Shown here one piece after another: positions 1 through 8,988 of a stretch of 64,000 nucleotides of DNA. The notes below the pieces were generated by a model. It had not been told where the DNA came from, searched no databases, and saw only the letters and a program-made list of their open reading frames with translations. The stretch comes from Coleofasciculus sp. FACHB-1120. Lineage in GTDB: Bacteria; Cyanobacteriota; Cyanobacteriia; Cyanobacteriales; FACHB-T130. The translations under genes were made by a program, and so were the position numbers. Location: assembly GCF_014698845.1 (NCBI RefSeq), contig NZ_JACJTV010000007.1:124001-188000 (forward strand), given 5' to 3'. The first letter of the stretch is position 1, and each line of letters opens with the position of its first letter.

Positions 1-1
1 G

Positions 2-655
2 CAGCGAGAACTAGGATTGCCGGTAGAATCTTTGGTGCAAGAGGACGCCCAATTACATCGTTGGGTGACGGCATTGGTGGATGCAGCACCAGAAATTTTG
101 ATATCTAACCCGAAAACATTCCGCCAAAGCGAACATTGTCGCACCCTGAATTTTCAGGGATATTTATTGACAGTCATCTATGATTTGTTCATTGAAGATA
201 CCAAATCTGCTCAAATTTTAGATTGGAAAACTTATCCTCAACCAAAAAATCGGCGTTGGCTAGAAAAAGATTGGCAGACTCGCTTGTATCTTTATGTTTT
301 GGCAGAGACTAGCGATTATTTGCCAGAACAGATTTCGATGACTTACTGGTTTGTCCAGTCTCAGCCTCATCCAGAAAGCCTCAAATTTACTTATAATGCC
401 GCTCAACACGAGCAAACAAAAAGGGATTTAACGGAACTGTTGACGCAGCTAACCGATTATTTGCAACGTTATCAGCAAGGAGAAGATTTTCCTCAAGTTC
501 CAGAAATCACTAATCGTTGCCCTGACTGTAATTTTGCGATTCGGTGTCAGCGCGATCGCAACTTAGCGAATGCTTCTCATCACACCAATGAAGAAAATCT
601 TTCTCATCAAAATTGGCTCCCGAACTTAGCAAATATTCAGGAAGTTTCCTTATAA
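2..655 (+). CDS. PD-(D/E)XK (RecB-like) nuclease, C-terminal part
   Basis: The reading frame is open to the left edge of the window, so this is the 3' part of a longer gene. The usable start at 17 (TTG) is only an internal codon. It contains the core of the PD-(D/E)XK nuclease fold: a LDWKT strand (catalytic D and K), then a QxRLYxY helix motif about 20 residues later. Near the end is a Cys cluster (CPDCNFAIRC) typical of RecB/Cas4-like proteins that carry an iron-sulfur cluster. Likely role: single-strand DNA exonuclease or repair nuclease in the cytoplasm. No Cas genes flank it, so a Cas4 assignment is not supported. Confidence 0.7.
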   Translation, partial: QRELGLPVESLVQEDAQLHRWVTALVDAAPEILISNPKTFRQSEHCRTLNFQGYLLTVIYDLFIEDTKSAQILDWKTYPQPKNRRWLEKDWQTRLYLYVLAETSDYLPEQISMTYWFVQSQPHPESLKFTYNAAQHEQTKRDLTELLTQLTDYLQRYQQGEDFPQVPEITNRCPDCNFAIRCQRDRNLANASHHTNEENLSHQNWLPNLANIQEVSL

Positions 656-673
656 AAGAATAAATTAGAAGTT

Positions 674-1348
674 ATGACAAATCCTGATAAGAACGAGGCT
701 GCATCTAACTACTCTTCTATCTATATCCGCGACCTAGAAATTGATGATCTTGCCCCAGTTTACCACTTGGGAGAAGCTGTATTTACTAGCAATTTGTACC
801 CTTATTTATATCGAACCTGGGATGAATGGGAGGTGATTGGGCTTTACAATACCGATCCGGAATACTGTCTGGTTGCTGAAATCGACGAACAACTGGCAGG
901 GTTCATTTTGGGAACCGTGATTAGCAAGGCATCTTGGACTTATGGATACATTATTTGGCTGGGTGTGAATCCGAATTTTCAGCGTCGGGGCGTCGGAGAC
1001 AAGCTCGTTGATAAGCTGGTAGAACGGATGATTGAAGACGGGGTGCGGTTCATGCTGGTGGATACCGATCCCGCGAATGTCCCAGCCGTGAAGTTTTTTA
1101 GCCGCAAAGGTTTTGGCAATACTCGCCAGCACATTTTCTTGTCGATGAATTTGAGCAAGCACGATTATTATGGCAGGCTGATTGCCTACGAGCGCGAAAA
1201 AGCTGAGAGGGCTGCTTATAAACGAACGCGCCGCCGTCCTTCCACTCAAACCCAAGGAATTGCTAGCGAAGCAGCGACAAAAGTTATGGTGACTGACACT
1301 CCATCAACTCCTGTCGAACCTCCGAATTTCTCCGATCCCGAAAGTTAA
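674..1348 (+). CDS. GNAT family N-acetyltransferase
   Basis: 224 aa. The acetyl-CoA-binding motif A of GNAT enzymes is clear around residues 95-112 (WLGVNPNFQRRGVGDKL, with the Q/RxxGxG/A signature), followed by a VDTDPANxxAVKFFSRKGF segment typical of RimI-type enzymes. The last 55 residues are basic and then low-complexity, and probably disordered. The gene starts 18 bp after the upstream nuclease gene on the same strand, so the two may be co-transcribed. The acceptor substrate cannot be told from sequence; a protein or amino-group acetyltransferase is the family default. Confidence 0.85.
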   Translation: MTNPDKNEAASNYSSIYIRDLEIDDLAPVYHLGEAVFTSNLYPYLYRTWDEWEVIGLYNTDPEYCLVAEIDEQLAGFILGTVISKASWTYGYIIWLGVNPNFQRRGVGDKLVDKLVERMIEDGVRFMLVDTDPANVPAVKFFSRKGFGNTRQHIFLSMNLSKHDYYGRLIAYEREKAERAAYKRTRRRPSTQTQGIASEAATKVMVTDTPSTPVEPPNFSDPES

Positions 1349-1372
1349 CCTTCTTTTTGATAAGGATTTTCC

Positions 1373-1462
1373 TTAGCTACTGCTGCGGCTAAAGAAAATC
1401 GCCGCTAAGACTATCAAACCCAATAAGGCTAGGGGAACCCACAGATTGACAAGCTCGCTCAT
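1373..1462 (-). CDS. Possible 29-aa single-span membrane peptide
   Basis: A short minus-strand frame (ATG at 1462, TAA at 1373) sits in the spacer between two plus-strand genes. It encodes an acidic-then-hydrophobic peptide: MSELVNLW, a run of about 16 aliphatic residues, then FFSRSSS. The layout resembles the tiny single-span subunits of cyanobacterial thylakoid complexes, but I do not recognise it as a known Pet, Psa, Psb or Ndh subunit. No convincing ribosome binding site is seen. It could be chance. Confidence 0.3.
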   Translation of the reverse strand: MSELVNLWVPLALLGLIVLAAIFFSRSSS

Positions 1463-1557
1463 CTCAGTTGTTTTAATCTTGGCAATCAAATTAACTAATT
1501 AATATTTTTTATAAAAAATGGCTAAAATGTAAAGCGAAATTTATTTTTAAGGCAACC

Positions 1558-4086
1558 ATGACATCAAAAGACACGGTGACATGGCTACAAGAGAGAACAG
1601 CGCTGGGTGTACTATCGGCAGAAGTATTAGAAGCGATCGCGCAACTTCTGGAAGAAAAAGTCGTACCAGCGCAAACGACCTTAGTGGCGGAGGAAACGCC
1701 CCCCGAAGGACTCTATATTCTCAAACAAGGGCAACTAGAAGGCGATCGCGCTAACCAAACAGGTTTAGCCTGGGTGATTAGTTTTCTTCCCGGAGCCACC
1801 ATTCACTTACAAGAGCTACTGTTAGACCAGCAGGCTCAAAGAACTATCAAGACACTCAGCGAATGCACGCTGTGGTTGATTCCCGCAGCGCAATTTCGCA
1901 AAATAGTCGCTCAATATCCCGAAATTGCCCAAGCGTTCTCCCAGCAGTTGGCTCAAGAACTCGCTCAACTATCGTCTCAACTGAACTACGAACAAGAGCG
2001 TCAAACCGCCTTGCGCCCTTATCTAGTATCAAAGGCAAGACGCGGGGTGGTGGGAAAAAGCCGCTATGCAGTCCGGCTGCGCCAGCAAATCAAAGAGGCG
2101 GCTGAGGATCGGCGTCCAGTGTTGATTTTCGGGGAACCGGGACTAGAAAAAGACAATACCGCTGCTCTGGTTCACTTTGGTTCTTCCTATCGACGCGAAC
2201 CGATCGTTAAAGTAAACTGTAGTGCGCTGCAAGCAAGTGGTGCAGAACTATTTGGTCGTGCTAGTGGCAAACCAGGGCTAATTGAATCCCTAGGGACAGG
2301 CACCTTAGTCCTCAACAACATTCAAGAACTTCCGCCAGAGTTAACGCCTAAGCTGGCTCAATTATTAGAAACCAATACCTACACCCCCCTCAGCCGTTCG
2401 GAAGATCCCCCCGCGCCCAGCCGCACGTGTCAAGCCCGGATTATGATGATTGCGGAAAAGCACCTGCCGACAATTGAGCGTCAAGTCGGTCATTTAATCA
2501 AAGTGCCGCCGCTGCGGGTGCGAAAAGCGGACATTGAAGACCAGGTAGAATACTACATTCGCCTGTTCTGTCGAGCGAAGGGCACTCGCAAACCCAAAGT
2601 CGCTCCAGAAGCTATACGCCGCTTACAAGCCTATGATTTCCCCGGCAACCTGAAAGAGTTGCAAAGTCTCGTAGAACGGGCACTCGTTCAATGTGCCGGT
2701 GTGAATCTGCTCACCGAAGAAGTATTCTGGTCAGCCGAAACCCATAAAAAGCGATTTCGCGTCAATCTTTTAAATGCCTATCCCGACTTGCGGCGATTTC
2801 TCCGCAGTTCTTGGTGGCCCGACCGGATTAACTACGGCTTTACTTTGGGTGCTTTTGCGCTTGTCATCGCCCTCTTATTTTTGGGTCCCCAGCATCGCTC
2901 CGAAAATGTAGCTCTAAACCTATTTTGGGCGTGGTGGTGGCCTTTGGTATTGATCGGTTTTCCGTTTGTCGGACGCCTGTGGTGCTCTGTTTGTCCCTTC
3001 ATGATTTATGGGGAAGTCACCCAAAAACTTTCTCAGTGGCTTTTTCCAGGGCGATCGCTGAAGCGTTGGCCCCGACAATCTGCCGAGAAGTGGGGCGGAT
3101 GGTTTTTGTTCGGGCTATTTGTCCTTATTTACCTGTGGGAAGAACTCTGGGATTTAGAAGATACTGCCTACCTCTCCGCTTGTTTGCTGTTATTAATTAC
3201 TGCTGGGGCAATGATTTTCTCCGCAATTTTTGAGCGGCGGTTTTGGTGTCGGTATCTCTGTCCCATTGGCGGGATGAATGGCCTTTTTGCCAAACTATCG
3301 ATGACTGAACTCAGAGCGCAACAGGGTACTTGTTCGGCGGAATGCACCACCTATCAATGCTACAAAGGTGGCCCTCGAAAAGGGGAAGGTTTAGAAACCG
3401 GCGGCTGTCCGTTGTACTCTCACCCGGCTCAGTTGGAAGAGAACAAAGACTGCGTTTTGTGCATGACTTGTCTCAAAGCTTGTCCCCACCGTTCGGTCGA
3501 GTTAAATTTGCGTCCGCCAGGGATTGAATTGTGGACAACTCATGTACCCCATGATTCGGAAGTGGCGCTGTTACTGTTGCTATTAGGAGGCGTCTATCTC
3601 CATCGGTTGCCAGAATTGCAATCAACTTTGAGATTGAACCTGGATTTAACCCAGTTTTGGCAACATTTTGGGTTCTCCCTGGTAGCTTTAATTGTCCCTG
3701 CGACTGTGCCGTTTTTAGCTTATAGCGCCATCAAACTCTTTAAGGGTTCCGTAAAGCCTCGCTCGTTTATAGAGTTGGCTTATGGATATTTGCCGCTCGT
3801 GTTGGGGGCAAATTTAGCTCACTATTGGCGGCTGGGTTTAGGGGAAGCGGGACGGATTCTGCCGCTAACAATGGCAACTTTCGGTCTTAGCGGTGAAGGG
3901 TTGCCTGTATTGGTTGCACACCCGGCTGTGATTGAGTTTTTGCAAGGCACAACGCTAATTTTCTCACTCCTATTGACGATGCTATTAACCCAAAAAATTG
4001 CTCGTCAATCTTTCCGAGCGCTGTTGCCTCAGCATCTGGGCGCGATCGCTCTATTTGTGAGTCTCTGGGCAATTATTGTGAGATAG
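1558..4086 (+). CDS. Cyclic-nucleotide-binding / degenerate sigma-54 ATPase / membrane polyferredoxin fusion
   Basis: 842 aa with three parts. Residues about 15-135 are a cyclic-nucleotide-binding (CRP-like) effector domain. Residues about 165-395 resemble the AAA+ core of sigma-54 activators, but the Walker A is FGEPGLEKDN (no GxGK), the Walker B is LVLNNIQELP (Asp lost) and the GAFTGA loop is absent, so ATPase and sigma-54 contact are unlikely. Residues about 425-842 are a NosR/RdxA-like membrane module with several helices, CSVCPF and CRYLCPIGG motifs, a Cys-rich loop (CSAECTTYQCYKGG) and a 4Fe-4S signature CVLCMTCLKACPH. Likely a membrane redox protein or sensor whose regulatory domains receive a nucleotide signal. 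A 33-nt hairpin follows the stop. Confidence 0.8.
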   Translation: MTSKDTVTWLQERTALGVLSAEVLEAIAQLLEEKVVPAQTTLVAEETPPEGLYILKQGQLEGDRANQTGLAWVISFLPGATIHLQELLLDQQAQRTIKTLSECTLWLIPAAQFRKIVAQYPEIAQAFSQQLAQELAQLSSQLNYEQERQTALRPYLVSKARRGVVGKSRYAVRLRQQIKEAAEDRRPVLIFGEPGLEKDNTAALVHFGSSYRREPIVKVNCSALQASGAELFGRASGKPGLIESLGTGTLVLNNIQELPPELTPKLAQLLETNTYTPLSRSEDPPAPSRTCQARIMMIAEKHLPTIERQVGHLIKVPPLRVRKADIEDQVEYYIRLFCRAKGTRKPKVAPEAIRRLQAYDFPGNLKELQSLVERALVQCAGVNLLTEEVFWSAETHKKRFRVNLLNAYPDLRRFLRSSWWPDRINYGFTLGAFALVIALLFLGPQHRSENVALNLFWAWWWPLVLIGFPFVGRLWCSVCPFMIYGEVTQKLSQWLFPGRSLKRWPRQSAEKWGGWFLFGLFVLIYLWEELWDLEDTAYLSACLLLLITAGAMIFSAIFERRFWCRYLCPIGGMNGLFAKLSMTELRAQQGTCSAECTTYQCYKGGPRKGEGLETGGCPLYSHPAQLEENKDCVLCMTCLKACPHRSVELNLRPPGIELWTTHVPHDSEVALLLLLLGGVYLHRLPELQSTLRLNLDLTQFWQHFGFSLVALIVPATVPFLAYSAIKLFKGSVKPRSFIELAYGYLPLVLGANLAHYWRLGLGEAGRILPLTMATFGLSGEGLPVLVAHPAVIEFLQGTTLIFSLLLTMLLTQKIARQSFRALLPQHLGAIALFVSLWAIIVR

Positions 4087-4113
4087 TCGGCGTAGTAAAT
4101 GACTCTTGTAATC

Positions 4114-4146
4114 AGATACCAGACTTCTCTAAGAAGCCTGGTATCT
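4114..4146. terminator. Hairpin between convergent genes
   Basis: AGATACCAGACTTCT and AGAAGCCTGGTATCT form a long stem (9 + 5 pairs around one mismatch) with a CTAA loop. It sits between the stop of the plus-strand polyferredoxin gene and the stop of the minus-strand kinase gene. No strong T-run follows on either strand, so it is a likely bidirectional terminator rather than a textbook one. Confidence 0.55.
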
Positions 4147-4231
4147 CACCTTGAGGAATTATTTAAGATGGCTATATATGAAAGCTGCCACAAACTATGT
4201 AACTTGTCGTATTTTCAAAAATTTTTTGCTC

Positions 4232-5695
4232 CTACTCTCTGGTAATTGGTAACTCCAACCAATTACTTAATTCTTGCGCCAACCAATCAAGTTCTTGTGT
4301 TGTCAAATAACCATAGAAGCGAGTTTCACTGTCTGTACTTATTGATTGCCCAATGCGATAGCTAGAGCTAGCGTCTGTGTAGTTGATGGCTCCCTCTGTA
4401 GCCCAAATCTTTAACTCTGGCGGTACCTCCATAATGCCCGCTTCAGTATCTCGACGATACAGGCGCTTAACGTAGGTCAATTTATAGAGGCTACTGCGAC
4501 TTGCCTGAAAAACCAGTCGCCGTATTTTCCACGCTAGTTGAGTTACCTTTATTGACTTGCGATCGATATAAATGTAAGTGTTTACCTTGCTGATGAAAAA
4601 AGCTTGCCACAGACTGGAACAAGCAACCGCTAGAAGAAACAAGCTCATCAAGATTAAGAATCCGTTTCCGCTAGGCAAAGAACCAATCAGTGCTATCAAT
4701 GAAATAATAGTAAAACAAAAAAGAAAGGAAATTGGACAACCCGCTCCTCCATTAGAAGTTTCTGGAGGTAGATATATCTCTAGAGTTTCTGCATTTTTGT
4801 GAAGAGAAACTTTACTATAATCCGGTTTTTGCAGAGTTAGAGGAGTTGATGTTGCTGATGCAACAGATGGGAGTTGCAGGAGAGACGGCTGCTCCAACGT
4901 AGCGAGCGCGGATTGAGCTGAACTAAATCGCTGCTTGCGGTTGGGATGGGTCATTTGCTTGAGCCATTGCACAAAGCTGGGAGCCAGATGCGTCGCGGGT
5001 TCAAACTCAAGCAGCAAATCTTCTTGTAACAAATCGGCGGGTTGTGTTCCTGTCACTAAGTAGATTAATGTTGCTCCCAAACTATAAAGATCGGAGGCTG
5101 GAAAAGCACGTCCGCTAAATTGTTCGGGTGGCATATAACCATAGGTTCCAACAATTGTCATCGTCCCGATTTCTCGGACAGCCGTTTGCACAGAACCAAA
5201 ATCAACCAAGTAGATATCTCCAACCTGATGAGCAGAGCGATCGCTAGTTAATAAAATATTGCTTGGCTTAATATCCCGATGAATCACCGGAGGATTGCTA
5301 GAGTGCAAGTAGTTCAATACATTCAGTAATGCTTTCGCGATTTCTGTTACCTCTTCTTCGCTAAATGTCCGTCCGCGCTTAATCCATTCTTCCAAGGAGG
5401 TTGCAGGAATATAAGTTTGCACGAGTACAAATCCCTGACGATCGGGTAAGTGCAATTCAAAGGAATCGAGATAGCGGGGAATTGCCGGATGCGATAGAGA
5501 TTTTAGGGTTTCTGCTTCTCGTTCAAACAGTTTTAAATCTTCCCAACGGAAGTCACTGTTAAAAGTGAGAATCTTAAGCACAACAAGTTCCTGGGTTTGT
5601 AAATCCTGCGCTAGTAGGGTACGCCGTCCAGAATTTTGCCCTAATTGGCATTGAATGTGATAGCGATCGCGCAAGACCTGCTCTTCTGCAAGCAT
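4232..5695 (-). CDS. Serine/threonine protein kinase with C-terminal membrane segments
   Basis: Hanks-type kinase: glycine loop LGQNSGRR, ATP-site Lys in VLKIL, catalytic loop HRDIKPSNILL (about residue 137), DFG (about 166), GTYGYMPPEQF activation segment and SDLYSLG helix. After the kinase domain (about residues 1-270) come a linker and two hydrophobic segments, then a domain of unknown function, so the kinase is tethered to a membrane. I place the start at 5695 (MLAEEQVLRDRYHI) because an AGGAGG (complement of 5707-5712) precedes it. A start at 5746 would overlap the upstream gene. It is the last gene of the minus-strand CHAT/caspase train and probably phosphorylates or senses components of it (inference). 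Confidence 0.9.
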   Translation of the reverse strand: MLAEEQVLRDRYHIQCQLGQNSGRRTLLAQDLQTQELVVLKILTFNSDFRWEDLKLFEREAETLKSLSHPAIPRYLDSFELHLPDRQGFVLVQTYIPATSLEEWIKRGRTFSEEEVTEIAKALLNVLNYLHSSNPPVIHRDIKPSNILLTSDRSAHQVGDIYLVDFGSVQTAVREIGTMTIVGTYGYMPPEQFSGRAFPASDLYSLGATLIYLVTGTQPADLLQEDLLLEFEPATHLAPSFVQWLKQMTHPNRKQRFSSAQSALATLEQPSLLQLPSVASATSTPLTLQKPDYSKVSLHKNAETLEIYLPPETSNGGAGCPISFLFCFTIISLIALIGSLPSGNGFLILMSLFLLAVACSSLWQAFFISKVNTYIYIDRKSIKVTQLAWKIRRLVFQASRSSLYKLTYVKRLYRRDTEAGIMEVPPELKIWATEGAINYTDASSSYRIGQSISTDSETRFYGYLTTQELDWLAQELSNWLELPITRE

Positions 5696-5729
5696 AAGAA
5701 ATAATTCCTCCTGCAATGTATGTAAAAAC

Positions 5730-8700
5730 TTACTCCGCCTCACCAATAAGCGTAAAAGCCGCCCATTGTTTCGGATTAGGATATTGTTTCATTGCTGTCA
5801 GCATCGCTTGACGTAAGGCAACAGCTTTGTCAGGATTTTGTTGTAAATTGCGATAAAATTCAGTCATTAAAAAGGCAGTAGAATTATCATTAACTGCCCA
5901 CAGCGAGACCAAGACGCTGGGAACTCCCGCAGAAATCAAAGAGCGAGATAAGCCAACTACACCATCTCCTGTAATATTCCCGCCTCCCGTGTCGCAAGCG
6001 CTGAGGACAACTAAATCAGCTTGTAGTTTCATGTCGAAGATTTCCCCGGCAGTGAGTAAACCATCAATTCCATCGTTAGCTTTCCCAGAAGGAGCAAGCG
6101 CGATCGCTCCCGGTACACCGAATCCTTTAAAATCATGAAGTAAGCCGTGGGTAGCCAGATGAATGATGCGTGATTTCTGCATGAGTTGCATCACGGTTGC
6201 TTTGGTGGCTTTGCTACCTGTCAATGCTTCAGTATTGAAGAATTTAGCAATTTGAATTGCTTCTTTTTCTGCACCAGGGAGAGGGTCTAACTTTGCAACT
6301 AATTCCCCAATTTGAATTTTGGGCATGGTAGGATTACCCACAACCAGCACATCCTTGACTGACCTTTGACCGTTGTGCTTCTGCTTGCGGGTTAAGTCCA
6401 AAACTTGGATTGCAGGAGCAGTGAGGATGGTATGTTTTTCGATTAAGTATTTGCCTTGCTCGTCTTGTAGTGCGGGGAATGGGACGACAAACAGCGATTC
6501 TTGCGGGATGAAGATGACACGCTCGTTAGGGTCTTTTGGTAGCAAGTCTGCAATGGGTGCGATGAGTATTTTATGGAGTTGCTGTAATTTTTCAGTTGGG
6601 TTTTGAGGTTGGGGATTTGTGGGAGTGACTTCAAAGATACTGCGACTTCTGACACCGATAGAGTCACGGCTATTGATAACAAGGTCTTGTAAAGATTTAT
6701 TCAGAGATTTTTCCAGATCAACCTGCTTAAAGCCAATTTCGCCTGTTGGTTTAATCACCCAAATGTAGAGTTTTTGCTGCCATTCTTCTTTTCCTTTAAT
6801 TTTGAATGGTTCATAAATAATCGAATACTGAACGACTGTAGCGTTTTGTTCAGAAGCAACTTGCTTAACTTCTTGAAGAAGTGGGGGTTTTATATCGGGT
6901 AGATTGCTGAGGTTTTCTGATAGCTTAGAATCTAATAAAGCCACCAAAGCTCGACCGCGGCTGCGTTCGGCAATTAAGAGAGCTTGGTCAAATTTATTCT
7001 GTGCGACCAATGCTTGTTGAAGCACTCTATAAGAACCAGCTTGTTGTTCAAAAATAGAGATTCTTTGGTCATCTTTTAATTCTCGCGACCGTAGAGACTC
7101 CAGAGCCTCAATAGCTGCAAATAAGGTTGTTTCGGCTTGGAAATATTTACCTTGAGTATTGTAAGCTGAACCAACATTGCTAAGTATCGTCCCTTCCATC
7201 GCCTTGTTACCAATTTCTTTGTGAATACCTAAGGCTTGCTGATAAGACTCCAACGCTTGTGGGTACTGTCCCAGCTTGTCGTAAACTATCCCAATATTGT
7301 TGAGGGTCGTCCCTTCTACTTCCCTGCCACCAATTTCTTGGGCAATATCTAAAGCTTGCTGATAAGACTCCAACGCTTGTGGGGGCTGTCCCAGGTTGCC
7401 GTAAACTGTACCAATATTGTTGAGCGTCGCACCTTCTCCTGCCTTATTACCAATTTCTTGGGTAATCGCTAAGGCTTGTTGATAATACTGCAACGCTTGT
7501 GGGTACTGTCCCAGATTGTCGTAAACTCCGCCAACATTGCCGAGCGCCATCCCTTCTCCTGCCCTGTCACCAATTTCTTGGGTAATCGCTAAGGCTTGTT
7601 GAAAATACTCCAACGCTTGTGGGTACTGTCCTAGGTGGCGGTAAACTGTCCCAATATTGTTGAGCGTCGTCCCTTCTGCTGCCCTGCCACCAATTTCTTG
7701 GGCAATGGCTAAAGCTTGTTGATAAGACTCCAACGCTTGTGGGTACTGTCCTAGGTGGCGGTAAACTTCCCCCATATTGATGAGCGCCCTACCTTCCGTT
7801 GCCCTGTCACTAATTTCTTGAGCAATTGCTAAGGCTTGTTGAGAATACTCCAAAGCTTTCGGGTACTGTCCCAGGTAGGTGTACACTAACCCAATATTGC
7901 CGAGAGATATACCTTCTGTTGCCCGGTCACTAATTTCTTGGGTAATGGCTAAGGCTTGTTGGTGATAATCCAAAGCTTGCGGGTACTGTCCCAGGTTGCG
8001 GTAAACTTCCCCAATATTGGTGAGTGTCTTCCCTTCCATGACCTTGCCACCAAGTTCTTGGGTAATAGCTAAAGCTTGTTGATAATACTCCAAAGCTTTT
8101 GGGTACTGTCCCAGGTTGGCGTAAACTCCTCCAAGATTGTTGAGCGTCGTACCTTTTTCTGCCTTATTACCAATTTCTTTGTAAATGGCTAAGGCTTGTT
8201 GAAAATACTCCAAGGCTTTTGGGTACTGTCCCAGGTAGATGTAAACTAACCCAAGATTGTTGAGCATAGTACCTTCTCCTGCCTTGTTACCAATTTCTTT
8301 ATAAATGGCTAAGGCTTGTTGAAAATACTCCAAGGCTTTTGGGTACTGTCCCAGGTAGATGTAAACTCCTCCAAGATTGTTGAGCGTCGTACCTTCTCCT
8401 GCCTTATTACCAATTTCTTCGTAAATAGCTAAAGCTTGTTGAAAATACTCCAAGGCTTTCGGGTACTGTCCCAGATTGCTGTAAGCTCCCCCAAGATAGT
8501 TGAGAGTGGCTCCCTCTCTTTGACGCTCCCCAATTTCTCTGACAATAACTAAAACACTTTGAAACGTTTCCAAAGCTTCTCTAAATTGTCCTTGCTGATC
8601 CTGCTGAACTCCTACTTTGTATAGACGAAACGCCTCATCTCTGCGTTGTTCTCTAGTTTGCACCTGCGCCAAAACAGCATCGCTTCCCCAACTATTTCCC

Positions 8701-8777
8701 ACCATTGGTAACGGACAACTCAACGAGATGAGCAAGGTTGCAGTAACAACGCTAAGGCGACGCAGATGATGATTCAT
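5730..8777 (-). CDS. TPR-array CHAT-domain protease
   Basis: About 1015 aa. The start at 8777 gives a signal-peptide-like N-terminus (MNHHLRRLS followed by a hydrophobic run); an upstream in-frame start at 8858 lacks this. Next come about 13 TPR units of 40 residues built on the LGQYPKALEYYQQALAI theme, then a C-terminal CHAT domain (Caspase HetF Associated with TPRs). The catalytic pair is intact: His in IIHLATHG (about 870) and Cys in VVLSACDTGGG (about 925). Role: predicted Cys-His protease whose TPR superhelix receives a partner protein; probably periplasmic or membrane-associated. It is 34 bp upstream of the kinase gene. The closely related TPR-CHAT gene at 11208-14717 suggests duplication within the cluster. 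Confidence 0.9.
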   Translation of the reverse strand: MNHHLRRLSVVTATLLISLSCPLPMVGNSWGSDAVLAQVQTREQRRDEAFRLYKVGVQQDQQGQFREALETFQSVLVIVREIGERQREGATLNYLGGAYSNLGQYPKALEYFQQALAIYEEIGNKAGEGTTLNNLGGVYIYLGQYPKALEYFQQALAIYKEIGNKAGEGTMLNNLGLVYIYLGQYPKALEYFQQALAIYKEIGNKAEKGTTLNNLGGVYANLGQYPKALEYYQQALAITQELGGKVMEGKTLTNIGEVYRNLGQYPQALDYHQQALAITQEISDRATEGISLGNIGLVYTYLGQYPKALEYSQQALAIAQEISDRATEGRALINMGEVYRHLGQYPQALESYQQALAIAQEIGGRAAEGTTLNNIGTVYRHLGQYPQALEYFQQALAITQEIGDRAGEGMALGNVGGVYDNLGQYPQALQYYQQALAITQEIGNKAGEGATLNNIGTVYGNLGQPPQALESYQQALDIAQEIGGREVEGTTLNNIGIVYDKLGQYPQALESYQQALGIHKEIGNKAMEGTILSNVGSAYNTQGKYFQAETTLFAAIEALESLRSRELKDDQRISIFEQQAGSYRVLQQALVAQNKFDQALLIAERSRGRALVALLDSKLSENLSNLPDIKPPLLQEVKQVASEQNATVVQYSIIYEPFKIKGKEEWQQKLYIWVIKPTGEIGFKQVDLEKSLNKSLQDLVINSRDSIGVRSRSIFEVTPTNPQPQNPTEKLQQLHKILIAPIADLLPKDPNERVIFIPQESLFVVPFPALQDEQGKYLIEKHTILTAPAIQVLDLTRKQKHNGQRSVKDVLVVGNPTMPKIQIGELVAKLDPLPGAEKEAIQIAKFFNTEALTGSKATKATVMQLMQKSRIIHLATHGLLHDFKGFGVPGAIALAPSGKANDGIDGLLTAGEIFDMKLQADLVVLSACDTGGGNITGDGVVGLSRSLISAGVPSVLVSLWAVNDNSTAFLMTEFYRNLQQNPDKAVALRQAMLTAMKQYPNPKQWAAFTLIGEAE
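7190..8530 (-). repeat. Tandem 120-bp repeats encoding the TPR array
   Basis: About eleven copies of a 120-bp unit follow each other without spacers, with high nucleotide identity (for example GGGTACTGTCCCAGG recurs at every copy). Adjacent copies near 8160-8460 are nearly identical, which points to recent expansion by slippage or unequal recombination. It is coding sequence, not a CRISPR array. Confidence 0.9.
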
Positions 8778-8988
8778 AGCAGAATTCTCTAGCAGTGGGT
8801 TAGCGAACTGCTTATATATATCTCCCATGTTGGGGAGGTTATGTAAAAATTCACTCAACTTCTTCCCGAAGATTCCGAAGAGTGCGTTGTTCGTAAATAC
8901 TTTGACAATTTCCTTGGCTCAGTTGAGGGTGAAATTGCTCAACAGCCGTTTCAGATGCTTTTTTCTTTCCCCCTAAATCCGTGAATCG

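Noticed and set aside
2-655. Cas4 identity for the PD-(D/E)XK nuclease
   Set aside because: Cys cluster alone is not enough; no cas genes nearby and the N-terminus is outside the window.
1558-4086. Functional sigma-54 transcription activator
   Set aside because: Walker A, Walker B and GAFTGA are all degenerate, there is no C-terminal DNA-binding HTH, and the C-terminal half is a membrane redox module.
7190-8530. Regular 120-bp repeats as a CRISPR or satellite array
   Set aside because: They are continuous coding sequence for TPR units, with no spacers.
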